Under the pieces are notes generated by a model. That model was not told where the DNA came from. It saw only the letters and a list, made by a program, of their open reading frames with translations, and ran no database searches. The translations under genes were made by a program, and so were the position numbers. From NCBI GenBank assembly GCA_012064385.1, contig QRDG01000141.1, positions 258,444-322,443 of the forward strand: a DNA stretch of 64,000 nt, read 5' to 3'. Of the stretch, positions 1 to 10,963 are shown piece after piece; the first letter of the stretch is position 1, and every line of letters starts with the position of its first letter. This DNA is from Puccinellia tenuiflora (Eukaryota > Streptophyta > Magnoliopsida > Poales > Poaceae).

Positions 1-276
1 GAGATGAAACATTATATTATTTCAAAGGTGATTATGTGCATGCATCTGCGAGCAAAACATGGAAATACGAACGGCATCATCTTAGTACTACGCTAAAAGT
101 ACTGGTAATAAAATGGTAAAGAGCAAAAGACATTGTATGTCACCTACCAATATATAATTTATGCAAGTACATTAGATTGTAATGCCAACATTTTATACAT
201 TCTGACTTTCCACATAATCCAATAATTTTACTATCTGAAAGACTACATCACCCTGAAAGTGGTCCGAGCTATTTTG

Positions 277-440
277 TACTCCCTCCGTTCCTAAATATAT
301 GATGTTTTAGCATTTCTCTTTTCATCCGTATCTAGACATGTTTTAGTGTAAGGTTCAAATGAATCTTAGACTAAAACATGTCTATATACGGATGGAAAGA
401 GAAATGCTAAAACATCTTATATTGTGGAACGGAGGGAGTA
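277..440. mobile_element. Stowaway (Tc1/Mariner) MITE
   Basis: A non-coding 160-bp element at 279-438 has terminal inverted repeats beginning CTCCCTCCGTTC and is flanked by a TA duplication at 277-278 and 439-440. Almost the whole element is a long imperfect palindrome: the left arm carries ATGTTTTAGCATT and the right arm the complement AATGCTAAAACAT. This terminus and TA target site are the hallmark of cereal Stowaway MITEs, which are moved in trans by Mariner transposases. It has no coding capacity and could form a hairpin RNA if transcribed. Confidence 0.93.
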
Positions 441-1617
441 GTACATAATGTCAGCTAACTTACACTGTGAAAGTTTGTCCCTTTATTTCCTCTTTGTCTC
501 ACAATAAGGTTTGGTTAGCCTTACTTAATTGTCAAAGGCTTCAGTGGGACTCCTCGCTTCGCACGATTTATTTAACATGACAGTAATGTTCATACTTTTG
601 GATGGTTCTAAACTTGTGTGTAACATCTGGCAAATGGAAGATTTGTAACAATGAACATGAGCCAGAGAAGTGCAACTCGACCCAATAGATTTCTGTATCA
701 AGCAAAGACCAACACTTTGATTGTATGGATGTAAACATTAGAAAACAAATAAAATTCAAAATATTTAGTAGGAATACACTCCTTTTCTTTATTTTTTTTC
801 AAGAATTATCACAGTAAACCTTTTGTCCGAAAGACCCAGATTAACAATATTCCCGATGTCTTATACGGAATGTGTAACAAAAATGGTTTCCATACTAATG
901 CGTATGCGGGGAAACAAAGTGCAAAAATAATCTGGTAAATGCATGGCTAAACCTGAAATGACAAGTTGCAGATACCTGAATATGCTATTGTAGTGAAGTT
1001 ATCAGAAATATGGTTATGAAAGGAAGGCACTTTGGAGCGCAAGTTTGATGTCCAAGTAGTTAACTCCGTTCAACCGCATAACATCCATGCCACGGTCACT
1101 GCCTGGATGGCCAACACAAAGATAGATCTGCTGCATTTATAATAGTACTTTCAAAACTGATAATTCTATTGTCAGTAAGCATGTAACAATTAAATAGATA
1201 CCTCGATAAAAGGATTTAGTATAGAAAGGTTTGATCAGTAAAAATAATTATAGTTAGCTCATAATCAAGACCGTACGCTGGAAATTCTAGTTGTGACTAT
1301 AATGTAAAAGAATAATCTTTGGTTAATTCCACTACAGCGTGACATGTTTGTTAACCTCCCATGATTGCATGGTCAAAGTAGACAAATAATTGATAATCTT
1401 TACCACAAACATATATTAAGCAATAGGAAAATCATTGTAGCCACATAATTAGGGAAATGAGCTATTGTGAGTTCCGCACCATCCAAACCAAAGGTTGCAC
1501 AAATTCCTGAAAATATTGCTTGATTTCATCTATTAGGCCTTTCTAACAATGCAGTGCATGACCGTCTTAAGTGTAAACTGTCTATTTTCTCATAGATCTG
1601 AGAGCCGCTCAACAATG
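441..1617. other. AT-rich intergenic DNA, no gene seen
   Basis: No credible reading frame, RNA gene or repeat with definable ends was recognised here. The longest open frames are around 60 codons without family resemblance. Nothing is recognised in bases 1-276 either. Confidence 0.6.
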
Positions 1618-1895
1618 TAAGACTAGTCACAGTGGGGAGTATCATATATGTGGTATCTTATATGATACTAGTCTATGATACTAATTACACAATGGATAGT
1701 AACATATATGTGGTATCGTAGAATTTTACATTTATTAGGTTATAGACTCATCTTACCTTGAAAAGCGTTATATTATGATATCTACCTATGATACCACTAC
1801 CACATCTCTCCTCATTAATTACAGTGACAAGTCAGCTTTTTGTCAACGTGGCATGCATGATACTACCTATAATACTCCCACTATGACTAGTCTAA
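1618..1895. mobile_element. Tourist-like (PIF/Harbinger) MITE
   Basis: A 272-bp element at 1621-1892 begins and ends with the palindromic octamer GACTAGTC. Its terminal repeats read GACTAGTCACAGTGGGGAG on the left and, as reverse complement, GACTAGTCATAGTGGGAG on the right. A TAA trinucleotide flanks both sides (1618-1620 and 1893-1895), the target-site size expected for PIF/Harbinger MITEs. The interior is AT-rich and non-coding, with repeated ATATGTGGTATC-like motifs. It resembles the second MITE near 54.6 kb, which shares the GTGGGGAGTA block. Confidence 0.85.
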
Positions 1896-2523
1896 TAATT
1901 TATTGTTTGTTCGCTTAATTCTAAATGGAATCCAGGTACATTTTTTACACGAAATCCACAGTCTTCTAGACATATTGATAGTGGTAAAAAAAATCAGCCA
2001 ACAGCTTTACTACCTTCAATCACACCGTGATTAATTGTTGTACAGGCCACATCTATGGATGCTCCCAATGAACTACAAGATGAACTTTCAGATAATAACA
2101 ATCTATCAATCTCATTGAGTTTTAAAATTGTGGTGCCATATAAAATAAAACGAAGAACTTTCAGCCGGAAGAGAGATACACGTACTCTGCCGATGCGGGT
2201 CGACAGCTTACCGTTGACGCTCGAGGACCGGCTAGCTCCTTCCCTTTCTCAGCGATAGTACGGTCGCTGGCTACATCCTAATTAATCATCCGATCTGATT
2301 GGGCTGCATGCCTGCATGGAGAAGACGTGCTCCAATCTAGCCATCTTCATCGTTAGCTGCTCCAACGATTTTGCCGACCTAGAGAAGAGATAGACATGAT
2401 CGAGCTGCAGGTTCTGTCAACGGCGGCGCAAAAGCATGGCACGGCCGTGCTAAGGCGTGATTTTTTTTTTGTTATGAAGCTAGGGCGGTGGTTGTGTCAT
2501 AATTATTCGGTTTTACTAATTTT

Positions 2524-2740
2524 AAGTCGACTGAGAATTAACTAAATCTCAGTCGCCTCCTTAACTGTTAGATTTTATGTCATGATTCGTGCCGATTTGT
2601 GAGTTGCACATGATTTGCAATCGTGCGCAAGAATTAGTTAAATCTCAGTCGCCTCATTGACCGCTTGATTTGTATCGTGATTTGTGCTGGTCTATGAGTT
2701 GCACATGATTTGCAATTATGTGCAAGTGACTGAGAATTAG
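2524..2740. repeat. Diverged tandem duplication, about 108-bp unit
   Basis: Two adjacent units share AAATCTCAGTCGCCTC, the gatt-gtg-gccg core and TGAGTTGCACATGATTTGCA, then diverge by scattered substitutions. The unit contains short inverted pieces (CTGAGAATTA and its complement side). It is probably the subterminal part of an unrecognised DNA transposon; I could not place its ends. Confidence 0.6.
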
Positions 2741-4599
2741 ACACTCCCATAATTATTAGGTTTGCTGAAAAACACGTTGGTTTCTCTTGGTCAAAAAAAA
2801 AAAAATCTTGTCCAGCTACGTGTTACACAGGGACCGAAACGACTCCACAATAAAGTTTACGTAACGCTTGTTAAATCCTAACCGTAAATTATAGATCTAA
2901 CAGCTAAAATAATTTTGATGATGTGGATTAACGTGGTGTCTCTATTTAGACCTCCGTATTGTGCTTTTAGTATATAATAGATGGATTGTCTGTATTGCAA
3001 TTTTAGAAATGTTGCAAAAAATAAATTCCAAACTATTATCCCACATTATAGTTATAATGTTTTCAAGACCCGCAAAGTTTCAAATTCATATGTTGTATTG
3101 ACTCAGAGATACAAAAAAGGGGAAACGAAAACAGGGTAGTGGTGTAGGTGTCCTGGGAACCTTCCTGCCAGGCCTGCTTCCCATGAGAGATAGCTTGCGC
3201 ATGCCTTGGGCCCTGATTATCGTGAGCCACTAAGGCAACGACGCCCGCTACAACGGCGGGTTTTTTCACTTTGCTGCCTCCGCAGTGGTCCACGATGTCC
3301 CTCGCGCACTCGCCGCCGGCTTGCCTGCTTCTCTGCCGTCTTTGGGGGCGGCTTGCCTGCTTCTCTGCCGTCTTTGGGGTCGTGGTCCTGCATGGGTGCA
3401 ATCCTTAGCCGCTTGCAGTTGTTTCCATCCGCCACGTCGGGGTCTTCCTGTATTTAGAATATGCGACACCCGTGGCACTCTATACAGTTGATTCCTAGTG
3501 CTTGCCCACTCTATCAGGCTTGTCCACACATTACGGCGCCCAAGTTCAAAACAAAAAGAAGGTTTCTTTATTACCACAAGAAAATTTACTATAATATATT
3601 GAATTTAACAACCACAATAAATATCCAGTACATAGCATAGTTTGATGATCGATCAAGAGATTTACATCATGATAGTAACAAAAAATTATAGTTCTTTATA
3701 AGGCTGCTTTTCAAAGTGTGTGACAAGGAGATAATCAGTTTGTACGCATACAAATAATCTTGTTAACTTTGATTGCTACTTGAAGATTTTGTGCTGCAAT
3801 GGTAACACATTATTCTCTTCTCTTACAAGTCCCTTCTCAATTGGAAATATCCATAGTTTATCATCGATATTGCGTCAATGGAGTCGATACGAAATAGCAA
3901 CAATTAAAGTTTGTTATTATCTTACATGTCCCTTCTCTCTTTAGTGAGTCATCTTGGCTTTATGCTCACTACAACAATTACGGCCCTTGCTGCCATCAAC
4001 ATTTACTATGACTCTATGACCCACTACAGGGAATCCCTAAAGTATATAACTACTAGTTCTACTTTTTTAGTTGATCATTTTTGGGATTCTACCGGTTAAT
4101 CTAACCTAGTTTTCTCTTTCTTCTATCACTACTAAATAAACACCTTTTATGAAATAGTATGTATATCAACAAACAAGTTGCATAAAAGGGAACAAAAAAC
4201 ACCTAATTAGTAAGGATATAGTTCGATCGATTCGGAAGCCACAATAGTCAATGCTATCAAGACGACCACATTTAGAATGGAAAGAGAGCTTATTGGGGAA
4301 TAAATAAGCCATGTCGTTGGAATTGGAAAGACGTTGTTCCAATCTCTCTGTTCGGGAGTGGAAATTTGGGGGAGCGGACAAGTCATCGAGTACAGAGGAG
4401 AATGAATAGTAGGTAGTACCTAACGATCAATTTTCTTTAGAACATCTAACGGTCAGTTAATCCCAGTGATGTGTTGCTTCCAAGTATCGAGTCAAACAAC
4501 ATGGTGGGCCGATCTTGTTTGCACAGTTGCACCTTGGCCCTCTTACATTTTTCTTTATTTCCTAGGGTAAGAAAAAAAATCCTTAGTACTACCTAGGCC
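2741..4599. other. Intergenic DNA, no gene supported
   Basis: This stretch holds short frames on both strands (notably 3063-3577) that overlap each other and show no family resemblance. A 32-bp direct duplication at 3318-3381 inflates several of them. I see no promoter or splice architecture and treat it as non-coding. Confidence 0.5.
3318..3381. repeat. 32-bp tandem duplication (two copies)
   Basis: The block starting GGCTTGCCTGCTTCTCTGCC is repeated directly with period 32 (3318-3349 and 3350-3381) with almost no divergence, so the duplication is recent. It lies in a small GC-rich island and only lengthens spurious frames. Confidence 0.8.
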
Positions 4600-4745
4600 A
4601 AGGTCTATATTGGAGCCCAAATAACGGGCCCGTTTCACGGCCTATGAGCCAGTCCTCCCATCTATATAAATCCCAACCCTAACCGGCTCTTTCCACCATA
4701 ACCCTAGAACAAACATCATATAGATCTAGTGGCGCCGCACCGCTT
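4600..4745 (+). promoter_or_regulatory. Orphan promoter-like block (GGGCCC, TATA, telo-box-like motifs)
   Basis: GGGCCCG-type site II motifs (about 4627-4633), a TATATAAAT box near 4660 and two AACCCTA telo-box-like motifs (about 4674 and 4701) occur in the order and spacing seen upstream of plant housekeeping or ribosomal-protein genes. An ATG follows at about 4757 but opens no long frame. The block is therefore either the promoter of a lost or pseudogenised gene or the first exon of a gene whose later exons I cannot recognise. Confidence 0.35.
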
Positions 4746-5118
4746 GCTCATCTTCCATGGAAGGGGTTATACCTCTAGCGGCGTAAATCTACAGATTATC
4801 CTAGGAGGCGAAGGAATTCCTTTTGGTACGATTTTTAATTCTTGAACCCATAGATTTTTAGTAAGCTCTTTTATAATTAGAAAGTACGAAAAATGAAGAT
4901 ATTAGATTGGCCGCTTGTGAGAAACGACGAAGTGAGAGATGGAGAATTGAGAACATTGATGGCAAGATGCGGTATCCCATGTGAACCATTCATTGATTTG
5001 GGATCTGACCATGAATTGACATCCTTGCTGCCTCCCAATCGGCGTATTTTATGTCTAATGAGGTTTGTGGTAGAGGCAAGATGGAGATTTTGACATTCCA
5101 TTTCTTGGGAGTGTGTCG

Positions 5119-5119
<1 letters not shown>

Positions 5120-5153
<34 letters not shown>
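5120..5153. repeat. 34-base poly-G homopolymer
   Basis: An uninterrupted run of 34 G residues. Homopolymers this long are rare in plant genomes, can form G-quadruplexes, and are prone to length error in sequencing. Other long runs in this window are C-runs at 33520-33537, 37427-37440, 49571-49584 and 52684-52696. Confidence 0.95.
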
Positions 5154-5154
<1 letters not shown>

Positions 5155-5842
5155 GGTCACAGACAGAGGTGCGTACCGGGCAACGTGCATGTAGCATAAG
5201 AACATGTAGAGATCCATTGTTTCTCGAAGTAGAGGAAATCGGATCAGATGTGTCAAATAGGTGTCGACGGGTTGGTTTACAAATGAGTTAGTAGATGTGG
5301 AGCAGCCCACAGGAAAAGAGTAGGGTGTTGGAGGCAGGGAATGTTAGGGTAGGTTTACAGATCTCATGAGTTTGCTGGGCCAGGTCACTTGGGCTTTCCT
5401 GTTCAACATGATTATAGGCCAAAGCAATAGGTGGTATGATGCACGCGAACACACACATATATAGCCCACATGATCTTTGAATCATCAATCATCGTGGATA
5501 TTCCACATAAACTGAGTATGTTTTGGAGTAAACCTCACCCATTCCCATTGTGAATTCTGAACAAAACACGAGTCATCAATATTTGTTATCCCATATGAGT
5601 TCCTTGAACCTTCACCAATTAAGGCTTTCTATGTATGTATTATATTAATAATGTCATGATCATTTCTTTGAATTACTAGAACTCAACGGCATGTTTATTT
5701 CCTATTAGTTTATTTATTCACGTACACATCAAGCTTTACTATATGCTATGGAAAATGACATATTACAATTTGCAATAATCATTTCATCCTAAATGTGCAA
5801 TTTTTGCAGCAAGTGGAGATCGATGCTTGTCACCTGATCAAA
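5154..5842. other. Upstream region of the F-box gene
   Basis: AT-rich DNA without a convincing frame. A TTTTTGCAG splice-acceptor-like motif sits at about 5801-5809, just ahead of the open frame of the F-box gene, so part of this region may be a 5' UTR intron. Confidence 0.35.
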
Positions 5843-7036
5843 ATGGTCATGGGCGCAACGGAGATGTGTTACATCGACCTTCTCCATGACGACACCCTCG
5901 CCAACATCCTCTCCCGCTTGCCGGAGCCGACGAGCATCGTGCACTCTGCCCTCGCCTGCAAGCCATGGTGGCATGTCATCGACAGCCATGGTATCCTTCG
6001 CCGGCATCGGCCACCAACCTTCTGCGGTGTATTTCGAGAATTATTCTTATCACCCGAAATACACATTCCATCGCTGGTATTTAGTCCCGTTGATCAGATG
6101 GTATCTCCAAATCTCATTGTGAGTGTCCCAACCCCGCCTGGTGGGTCGTGGTCCATTGTCGACTCCCTGGAGGGCCTCCTCCTCCTGAGGTCCTGGCGAG
6201 TCCTCGCCATATTTAACCCTGCGACCGGTAACCTGCAAGAGCTGCCCCCCATGCCCAAACGCTGGTGTTGCGGCTTTGTCGGCGCCGCTATTCTACGTAA
6301 TGACACTGGCACACTTTCGGGAGGAGCCCTTGATTTGTTATTCAAGGTAGTGTGCATGATGGAGGTGCCTGGTAATGAAGGTGACCAGTGGATCATTGGT
6401 ACCTTGGTGCACACAGGTAGCCCTGACGACAAATGGAGCATCCTTGCTTCTCGCGTCATCATGCAGGTCTCAAAATTTCGTACACGACTAGCTCGTGTCG
6501 GTGACACCATGTTCATGGATGCAACGACATCAGCCGCAGCCCACCCAGCCGACTCCATGATGGCGATGATGATCAACATGCACACGGGCACATCTTCAGT
6601 TGTTGCGCCGCCACCCGTGAGTCCGGTACTACCGCGCGGTTGCACATTCGTTGAGTACGGCGGCGGAGGAGGCGACGAGAAGCTATGGTTCGTGTGCATC
6701 CATGACCTCCTGGTGCTCCGGCTCTACAGCCATCCGAAGCCGCCACAAGAGGAGATAAGTACTACACGTCTCAGCGATGACGAGACGTGGACCCTGGAAA
6801 GAGAGGTGCTGCTGCGGGAGCGCATCGTGGACCTCGCCGACGCGGATGGCGAGCTGCGTCCGCGCAATGTGCAGTCACGGAACGGGTACGTCTTCTTCAC
6901 CACAGACGAGTATGGATATTTTATGGTGCATCTGCGGAGTATGAGTGTGCAGCGGCTGAGCAGCGTGGAAAGGGGATACGGGGGCCGTCTTTATCCCTTT
7001 CTGCATCGTCATATTTGGAGTAATTTTCCGGCATGA
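5843..7036 (+). CDS. F-box protein (grass-type, single exon)
   Basis: This single-exon frame encodes 397 residues from the first in-frame ATG. The frame extends upstream to 5795 only through a GTG, which is not a normal plant start, so 5843 was chosen. Residues about 11-55 form an F-box: IDLLHDDTLANILSRLPEP, then a serine/alanine helix and a CKPWW-type motif. The remainder has the hydrophobic strand pattern of the large grass F-box families with a beta-propeller-like or DUF295-like C-terminus (LLLLRSWRVLAIFNPATGN). Such proteins bind SKP1 in SCF ubiquitin ligases and select substrates through the C-terminus. No frameshift or internal stop is present. Family-level assignment is good; the substrate is unknown, and expression cannot be judged because no clear TATA box was found. 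Confidence 0.82.
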   Translation: MVMGATEMCYIDLLHDDTLANILSRLPEPTSIVHSALACKPWWHVIDSHGILRRHRPPTFCGVFRELFLSPEIHIPSLVFSPVDQMVSPNLIVSVPTPPGGSWSIVDSLEGLLLLRSWRVLAIFNPATGNLQELPPMPKRWCCGFVGAAILRNDTGTLSGGALDLLFKVVCMMEVPGNEGDQWIIGTLVHTGSPDDKWSILASRVIMQVSKFRTRLARVGDTMFMDATTSAAAHPADSMMAMMINMHTGTSSVVAPPPVSPVLPRGCTFVEYGGGGGDEKLWFVCIHDLLVLRLYSHPKPPQEEISTTRLSDDETWTLEREVLLRERIVDLADADGELRPRNVQSRNGYVFFTTDEYGYFMVHLRSMSVQRLSSVERGYGGRLYPFLHRHIWSNFPA

Positions 7037-7738
7037 TTTTGGACGGTAATAAGGCATGATTGATGTATGCAACAATTGGTATGTTGGAGTGCATGGCCTG
7101 AGTGTGTAGGCACAAGCAGATTTATGTGTATCCAGACTAATTTTGATTTGTTCCATCTTATAAAAGTGGATGACTGCCTGATAAACCTTCTGATCTATTT
7201 CGATTATTGTGAGATTTCGGTCGATCGATTGACTATAGGCTAGCGGCATCATTATTTTTCAGTTTGCCAATTCTATGTCTGCTCAGAATATATTGTTTCG
7301 ATATCTACCAATTTATACACAAGATAACTACAGATGCACACAGAAGGTTTTATGTGCAGCTTATAGTTATAGAAATGCAGCACTGCTCATTCAACTAATT
7401 GACGGGCACACAATTGTAAAACTGAGCAACATTTTTTTCTTTTCGAGTCACACGTCAAAAGGGGCAGGGTTTCATGCATTTCCATGTAAAGGTCAATCGA
7501 TCGTAAACTAATTTTTTCCAACCAGGCCCATTTTCTTTAAAAGTTTAATGGAGATACTGAGTTCCTTACAGGATGAGATGAAGGGAAGGACAGGGAGAGC
7601 GGATTGGGGCACTAGAAGCAACCGCTGAGAGTGTTCGATCTTGAACACCATGTACAGTGCAAAAACCTGCTACCACCGACAATATATTGTTTTTGACCTT
7701 ACCACCGACAATATATTGGTAGAGTACTATGCTCGCAC
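7037..7738. other. Intergenic DNA with a short direct repeat
   Basis: No gene seen. An 18-bp motif, ACCACCGACAATATATTG, is repeated at 7672-7689 and 7701-7718. The sequence to the right of about 7740 begins the duplicated upstream module of the PMEI cluster. Confidence 0.5.
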
Positions 7739-7739
7739 C

Positions 7740-8080
7740 ATACAAGTTTCAAGTAGTTTCAAGTGAATCAGACGGTTCATAAGGTGGACCCGGATATAAG
7801 TAATTCTAAGTGGCTTGAGGACTATCAAATCCGAGAGAAAAATATAGTTAGCTGTAATGAATCTTTGATTGCGCAAAAAAATGACTGATTTGATCCTCCA
7901 ATCATTCATGTGATTTGTAACATTCCATGTAGCACAACGAATAAATATCGATCCCAATAATTAAGGCACATCATATCTCCTAGAGAGATTTTCATCCGTG
8001 CGGTACTATATACTGAGTCTCCATATATGCACAACACCAACACAACAAGTCTATCATAGGCCACAGCTGTGAATCTGCAA
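7740..8080 (+). promoter_or_regulatory. PMEI copy A upstream module
   Basis: This block is similar to the DNA upstream of PMEI copy B (9510-9562 plus 13899-14136) and, over its last 150 bp, to that upstream of copy C. Shared landmarks are GAATAAATATCGATCCC, a CTCCTAGAGAGATTTT stretch, a TATA box (CTATATAC, 8006-8013) and ACACCAACACAACAA in the leader. The TATA box is about 75 bp before the ATG. Confidence 0.75.
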
Positions 8081-8218
8081 ATGGCAAGGCCCACGATGAT
8101 GTCGGTAGTAATGACCCTTGTAGTGGTGGTCGTGGTGTCCTCCACCCTCCTCCCCGCCATTCGGGCCGATGCCGTCTTCTTCTCCGCCACATGCAACAAG
8201 ACGAAAAACCCGGGCTGA
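8081..8218 (+). pseudogene. PMEI copy A, 3'-truncated
   Basis: The frame encodes 45 residues that align without gaps to the N-terminus of the intact copy C: a signal peptide with a valine-rich core, the ADAVFFSATCNKTKNP segment with the first conserved cysteine, then a TGA. The similarity stops at CCCG (about 8213), exactly before the second cysteine of the TCxKTxxPxxC motif, and unrelated DNA follows. The rest of the inhibitor domain is missing, so it cannot form the four-helix fold. The promoter looks intact, so a short secreted peptide could still be made, but I treat it as a broken copy. Confidence 0.85.
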
Positions 8219-9562
8219 CACTTTGATACTAACTTGAATTCCTGACACTTAGGTTTTGCATATGGGAGACTGTTGAAAATATACCTAGTGGCAATCATAT
8301 AGATGATTATATTTTCATATAGTTATGTTTTTTTGCTATTACATCCCTTTAATAAACTATCATTTTGGTTAAAGAATACGTGATTCATTTTTGAAACCCA
8401 TTATTCATTTTCAAACAACAAGAGCGACTTGACTTCATCAAGCGCGTGTGGCAGGACATGCCATGGGAGCAGCGGATCCAACCCAAGTACTCCATGTCGT
8501 CGCCCCATTGGTTCGGCGTGGTGATGCAGAGCACGCAGCCCGACAAGGAAGCATCGTCGAACCAGTCGACAGGACATGGTTCGCATCCGAAGATGAGGGT
8601 TATTCCGACGGAATGTCGGGCGAGCTGGAAGAGGAGGAAGTGGTCGGTCTCAGCAACATGTAGCGGGGCGGCGGCATCACTCCTTGGGTCGAGCCGCCGG
8701 AAGAGGAAGTGGCTCCGATGAAAACCACATTGCCACCGTCTCCTCCAGAGCCGGCATAATGCAATCCACAAGCTTCTGTGTCGGTCATTGATATCAGCTC
8801 CGACACTGACTAGGACTAAGACCCAGAGACATGTTCCTCCAAAGCCTCTGCCGCACCCGAGAAGCCGGCCGTTGGCGTCACTGCTGACATGACACGCCGA
8901 ATATTGGCATCACTTCCGACAACCATTCCTCAAGGCCGGCACCGTAGATTAGTGTTTAGAATATGACGGTGTTTGGATTTGTAAAATGAATCTAAGAAAT
9001 AAATGAACACTTCGTTGGCGTTTACTTAATTTCTGGTTTTATTTGTTTATTATTTTCTTTCTTCGACGGCAGTCTAGATTGAAATAGCTCACTGGCCGAC
9101 GACTCAGTTACCCCGCGGCGTGCTTATCAGTGGTGTGGTCGTCCACACCACTAGATAAATCTAAGCAGCGTAACGCTTAACAGTGGAATGTGGGCCACCA
9201 CCACTAGTAACCACTAACAGTGGCGTATAACCAGTGACGTGTAGAAAACGCGTCATTAAGGGCAAAATCGACATGCCACTGCTAGGCTTTACGCCACTAG
9301 TGCAAGTCGACCATAGCCGCTGCACTCTCTCCACCCAAATCGCACCATCAATTCTATCACCCCGACACGTGATGTTCCTTGTCAACATGTGGATATATTG
9401 GACACCTGGAGCGGTTCGACAAACCGTGCCTGGATCCGAGAGGAGCTGTTTAACGGAGGTGAAAGTGTGTATATTCATATTTCTTACTCCATTGGCAAAA
9501 AAAGGTTTGCACAAATCTTTAAGCGAATCGGACGGTTCTACAGGTGAATCGAGAATAAGTAA
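8219..9562. other. Decayed transposon DNA between PMEI copies A and B
   Basis: At 8272 the motif TGTTGAAAATATACCTAGTGG resembles, with changes, the start of cereal BARE/Angela-type Copia LTRs, followed by AT-rich DNA to about 8400, so an LTR remnant is likely. From 8430 to 8810 a GC-richer stretch reads in broken frames with acidic pieces (SGELEEEE; VIDISSDTD), as in transposon-derived proteins, but stops interrupt it. The part at 9090-9300 is rich in CCACTG/CAGTGG inverted motifs. No gene is supported. Confidence 0.4.
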
Positions 9563-9822
9563 TTCTGGGCATGTATAATGGGGTGATGTCAGCCTTCTCT
9601 TAAAGATGCCACGTTGGATTTTTGCTTAATTGGAGGAGAGAGAGAATGAGGGAAGAGAGGGTTGTCTTCTCTTAGCTAAGGGTGATCTCTTAAATATTAA
9701 GAGAAAGCTATTTTGTCTATTGTACCACAGGCTTTCTCTTATTAAGGCAATTTCATACTAAATTTAGTTAATTCTCATTAATTGTTAGAGATGACAATAA
9801 GAGATAACGCATTGTATGATCG
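9563..9822. mobile_element. Candidate MITE next to the LINE 5' end
   Basis: The left end GGGCATGTATAATGGGG and the right end, as reverse complement GATCATACAATGCGTTATC, form an imperfect terminal inverted repeat around a 260-bp non-coding interior rich in TCTCTTA/TAAGAGA. It lies where the duplicated PMEI upstream module is interrupted. A target duplication is not visible because the LINE abuts the right end, so ends are approximate. Confidence 0.55.
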
Positions 9823-9869
9823 ATATTTATTGTCTTCTCCAAATGACGTGGTGGTCTAAGAGAAGACCC

Positions 9870-10919
9870 GTCTTCCCTACCATTATTGCTTGTGGCCTCG
9901 CTCTCTTTTGGGACCAGAGCGTAGATTTAGAGCTTTTTAAAATAAATAGTAGGGTCATCGATGTAATGATCAATGATCAGCAGTTGAATAAGAAATGGAG
10001 ATGTACCTTTGTGTATGGTGAACCTTGCACTAACCTTCGTCACCAGATGTGGGAGCTAATCAGAAAGATGAAACCCATGATAAAGGCCCCGTGGCTTATG
10101 CTAGGTGATTTCAACGAAGCACTTTGGCAAAATGAGCACTTCTCTAGAAAAAGGAGGGGTAGAAAACAGATGCAAGATTTCAGAAATTTGTTGTCCTTCT
10201 GCGACCTGCATGACCTGGGGTTCGAAGGGCTGCCATGGACTTTTGATAACAAGCAAACTAGGGACAGGAATGTCAAGGTCAGGCTGGACCGTTCCGTCAC
10301 GTCCCCGGACTGGTCAAATATCTTCCCTGACCACCATGTTAAGCACCTGGTAAGCTCTCGTTCAGACCACTGCCCTGTTCTTTTATCTTTTGAAGAAAAA
10401 TCTATTGTGGCGCCTGTTGCTCGACCTCGCAGGTACGAGGCTTATTGGGAAAGAGAGGCCTCCCTACAGGAGGAGATCGAGGCTGCCTGGCTTCTGCAGC
10501 CTGCTGCAAAGAACCTGGACGACATTGCAAGGAAGCTGGATACCACCATGGACTCACTGCAAGCTTGGAGCAAACGTACTATTGGCTCTATTCCTAGAAA
10601 AATTGAAAATCTTCGCAAAAGACTAGAGAAAGCCAGAGCTGTTGGAAACAACCAATTAAGCATGCAAATCTCTGTTGAACTTGATGAGCTGCTGGAGAAA
10701 GAAGAAATTTTATGGCGCCAGCGATCCCGCATCTCCTGGCTCAAGAGTGGTGACAGAAACACCATGTTTTTTCACCAAAGGGCTACTTGGCGGCAAAAGA
10801 AAAATAATATTGCCAAGATGCTTTCGGATGATGGGTCCGAGATCTCGGACAGGAAGGAATTGGAAACCTTTACTACAGAATACTTCAAAACTCTATACTC
10901 GGCTGATGATACTGTCTAG
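9870..10919 (+). pseudogene. LINE ORF2, endonuclease part
   Basis: The frame reads as the C-terminal two-thirds of an APE-like endonuclease: GLALFWDQ, a YGEP motif, LMLGDFNEA (catalytic Asp region), RLDR, and SRSDHCPVLL carrying the terminal SDH catalytic motif. It is followed by the linker WRQRSRISWLKSGDRNTMFF that precedes reverse transcriptase in this clade. A premature TAG ends it at 10917-10919, another in-frame stop follows about 30 bp later, and the frame then shifts near 10940. The initiating part is absent. Confidence 0.85.
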
Positions 10920-10963
10920 CCGGAACTGGTTACAAACTTGATGCAACCAAAATAGATGAACAG

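Noticed and set aside
3063..3577. Overlapping frames of 68-112 codons on both strands
   Set aside because: They overlap each other, are inflated by a 32-bp tandem duplication, have no shared motif with known families and no promoter or splice context.
5795..5842. Upstream extension of the F-box frame
   Set aside because: The extension starts with GTG and overlaps a likely splice acceptor; the first in-frame ATG is at 5843, just ahead of the F-box.
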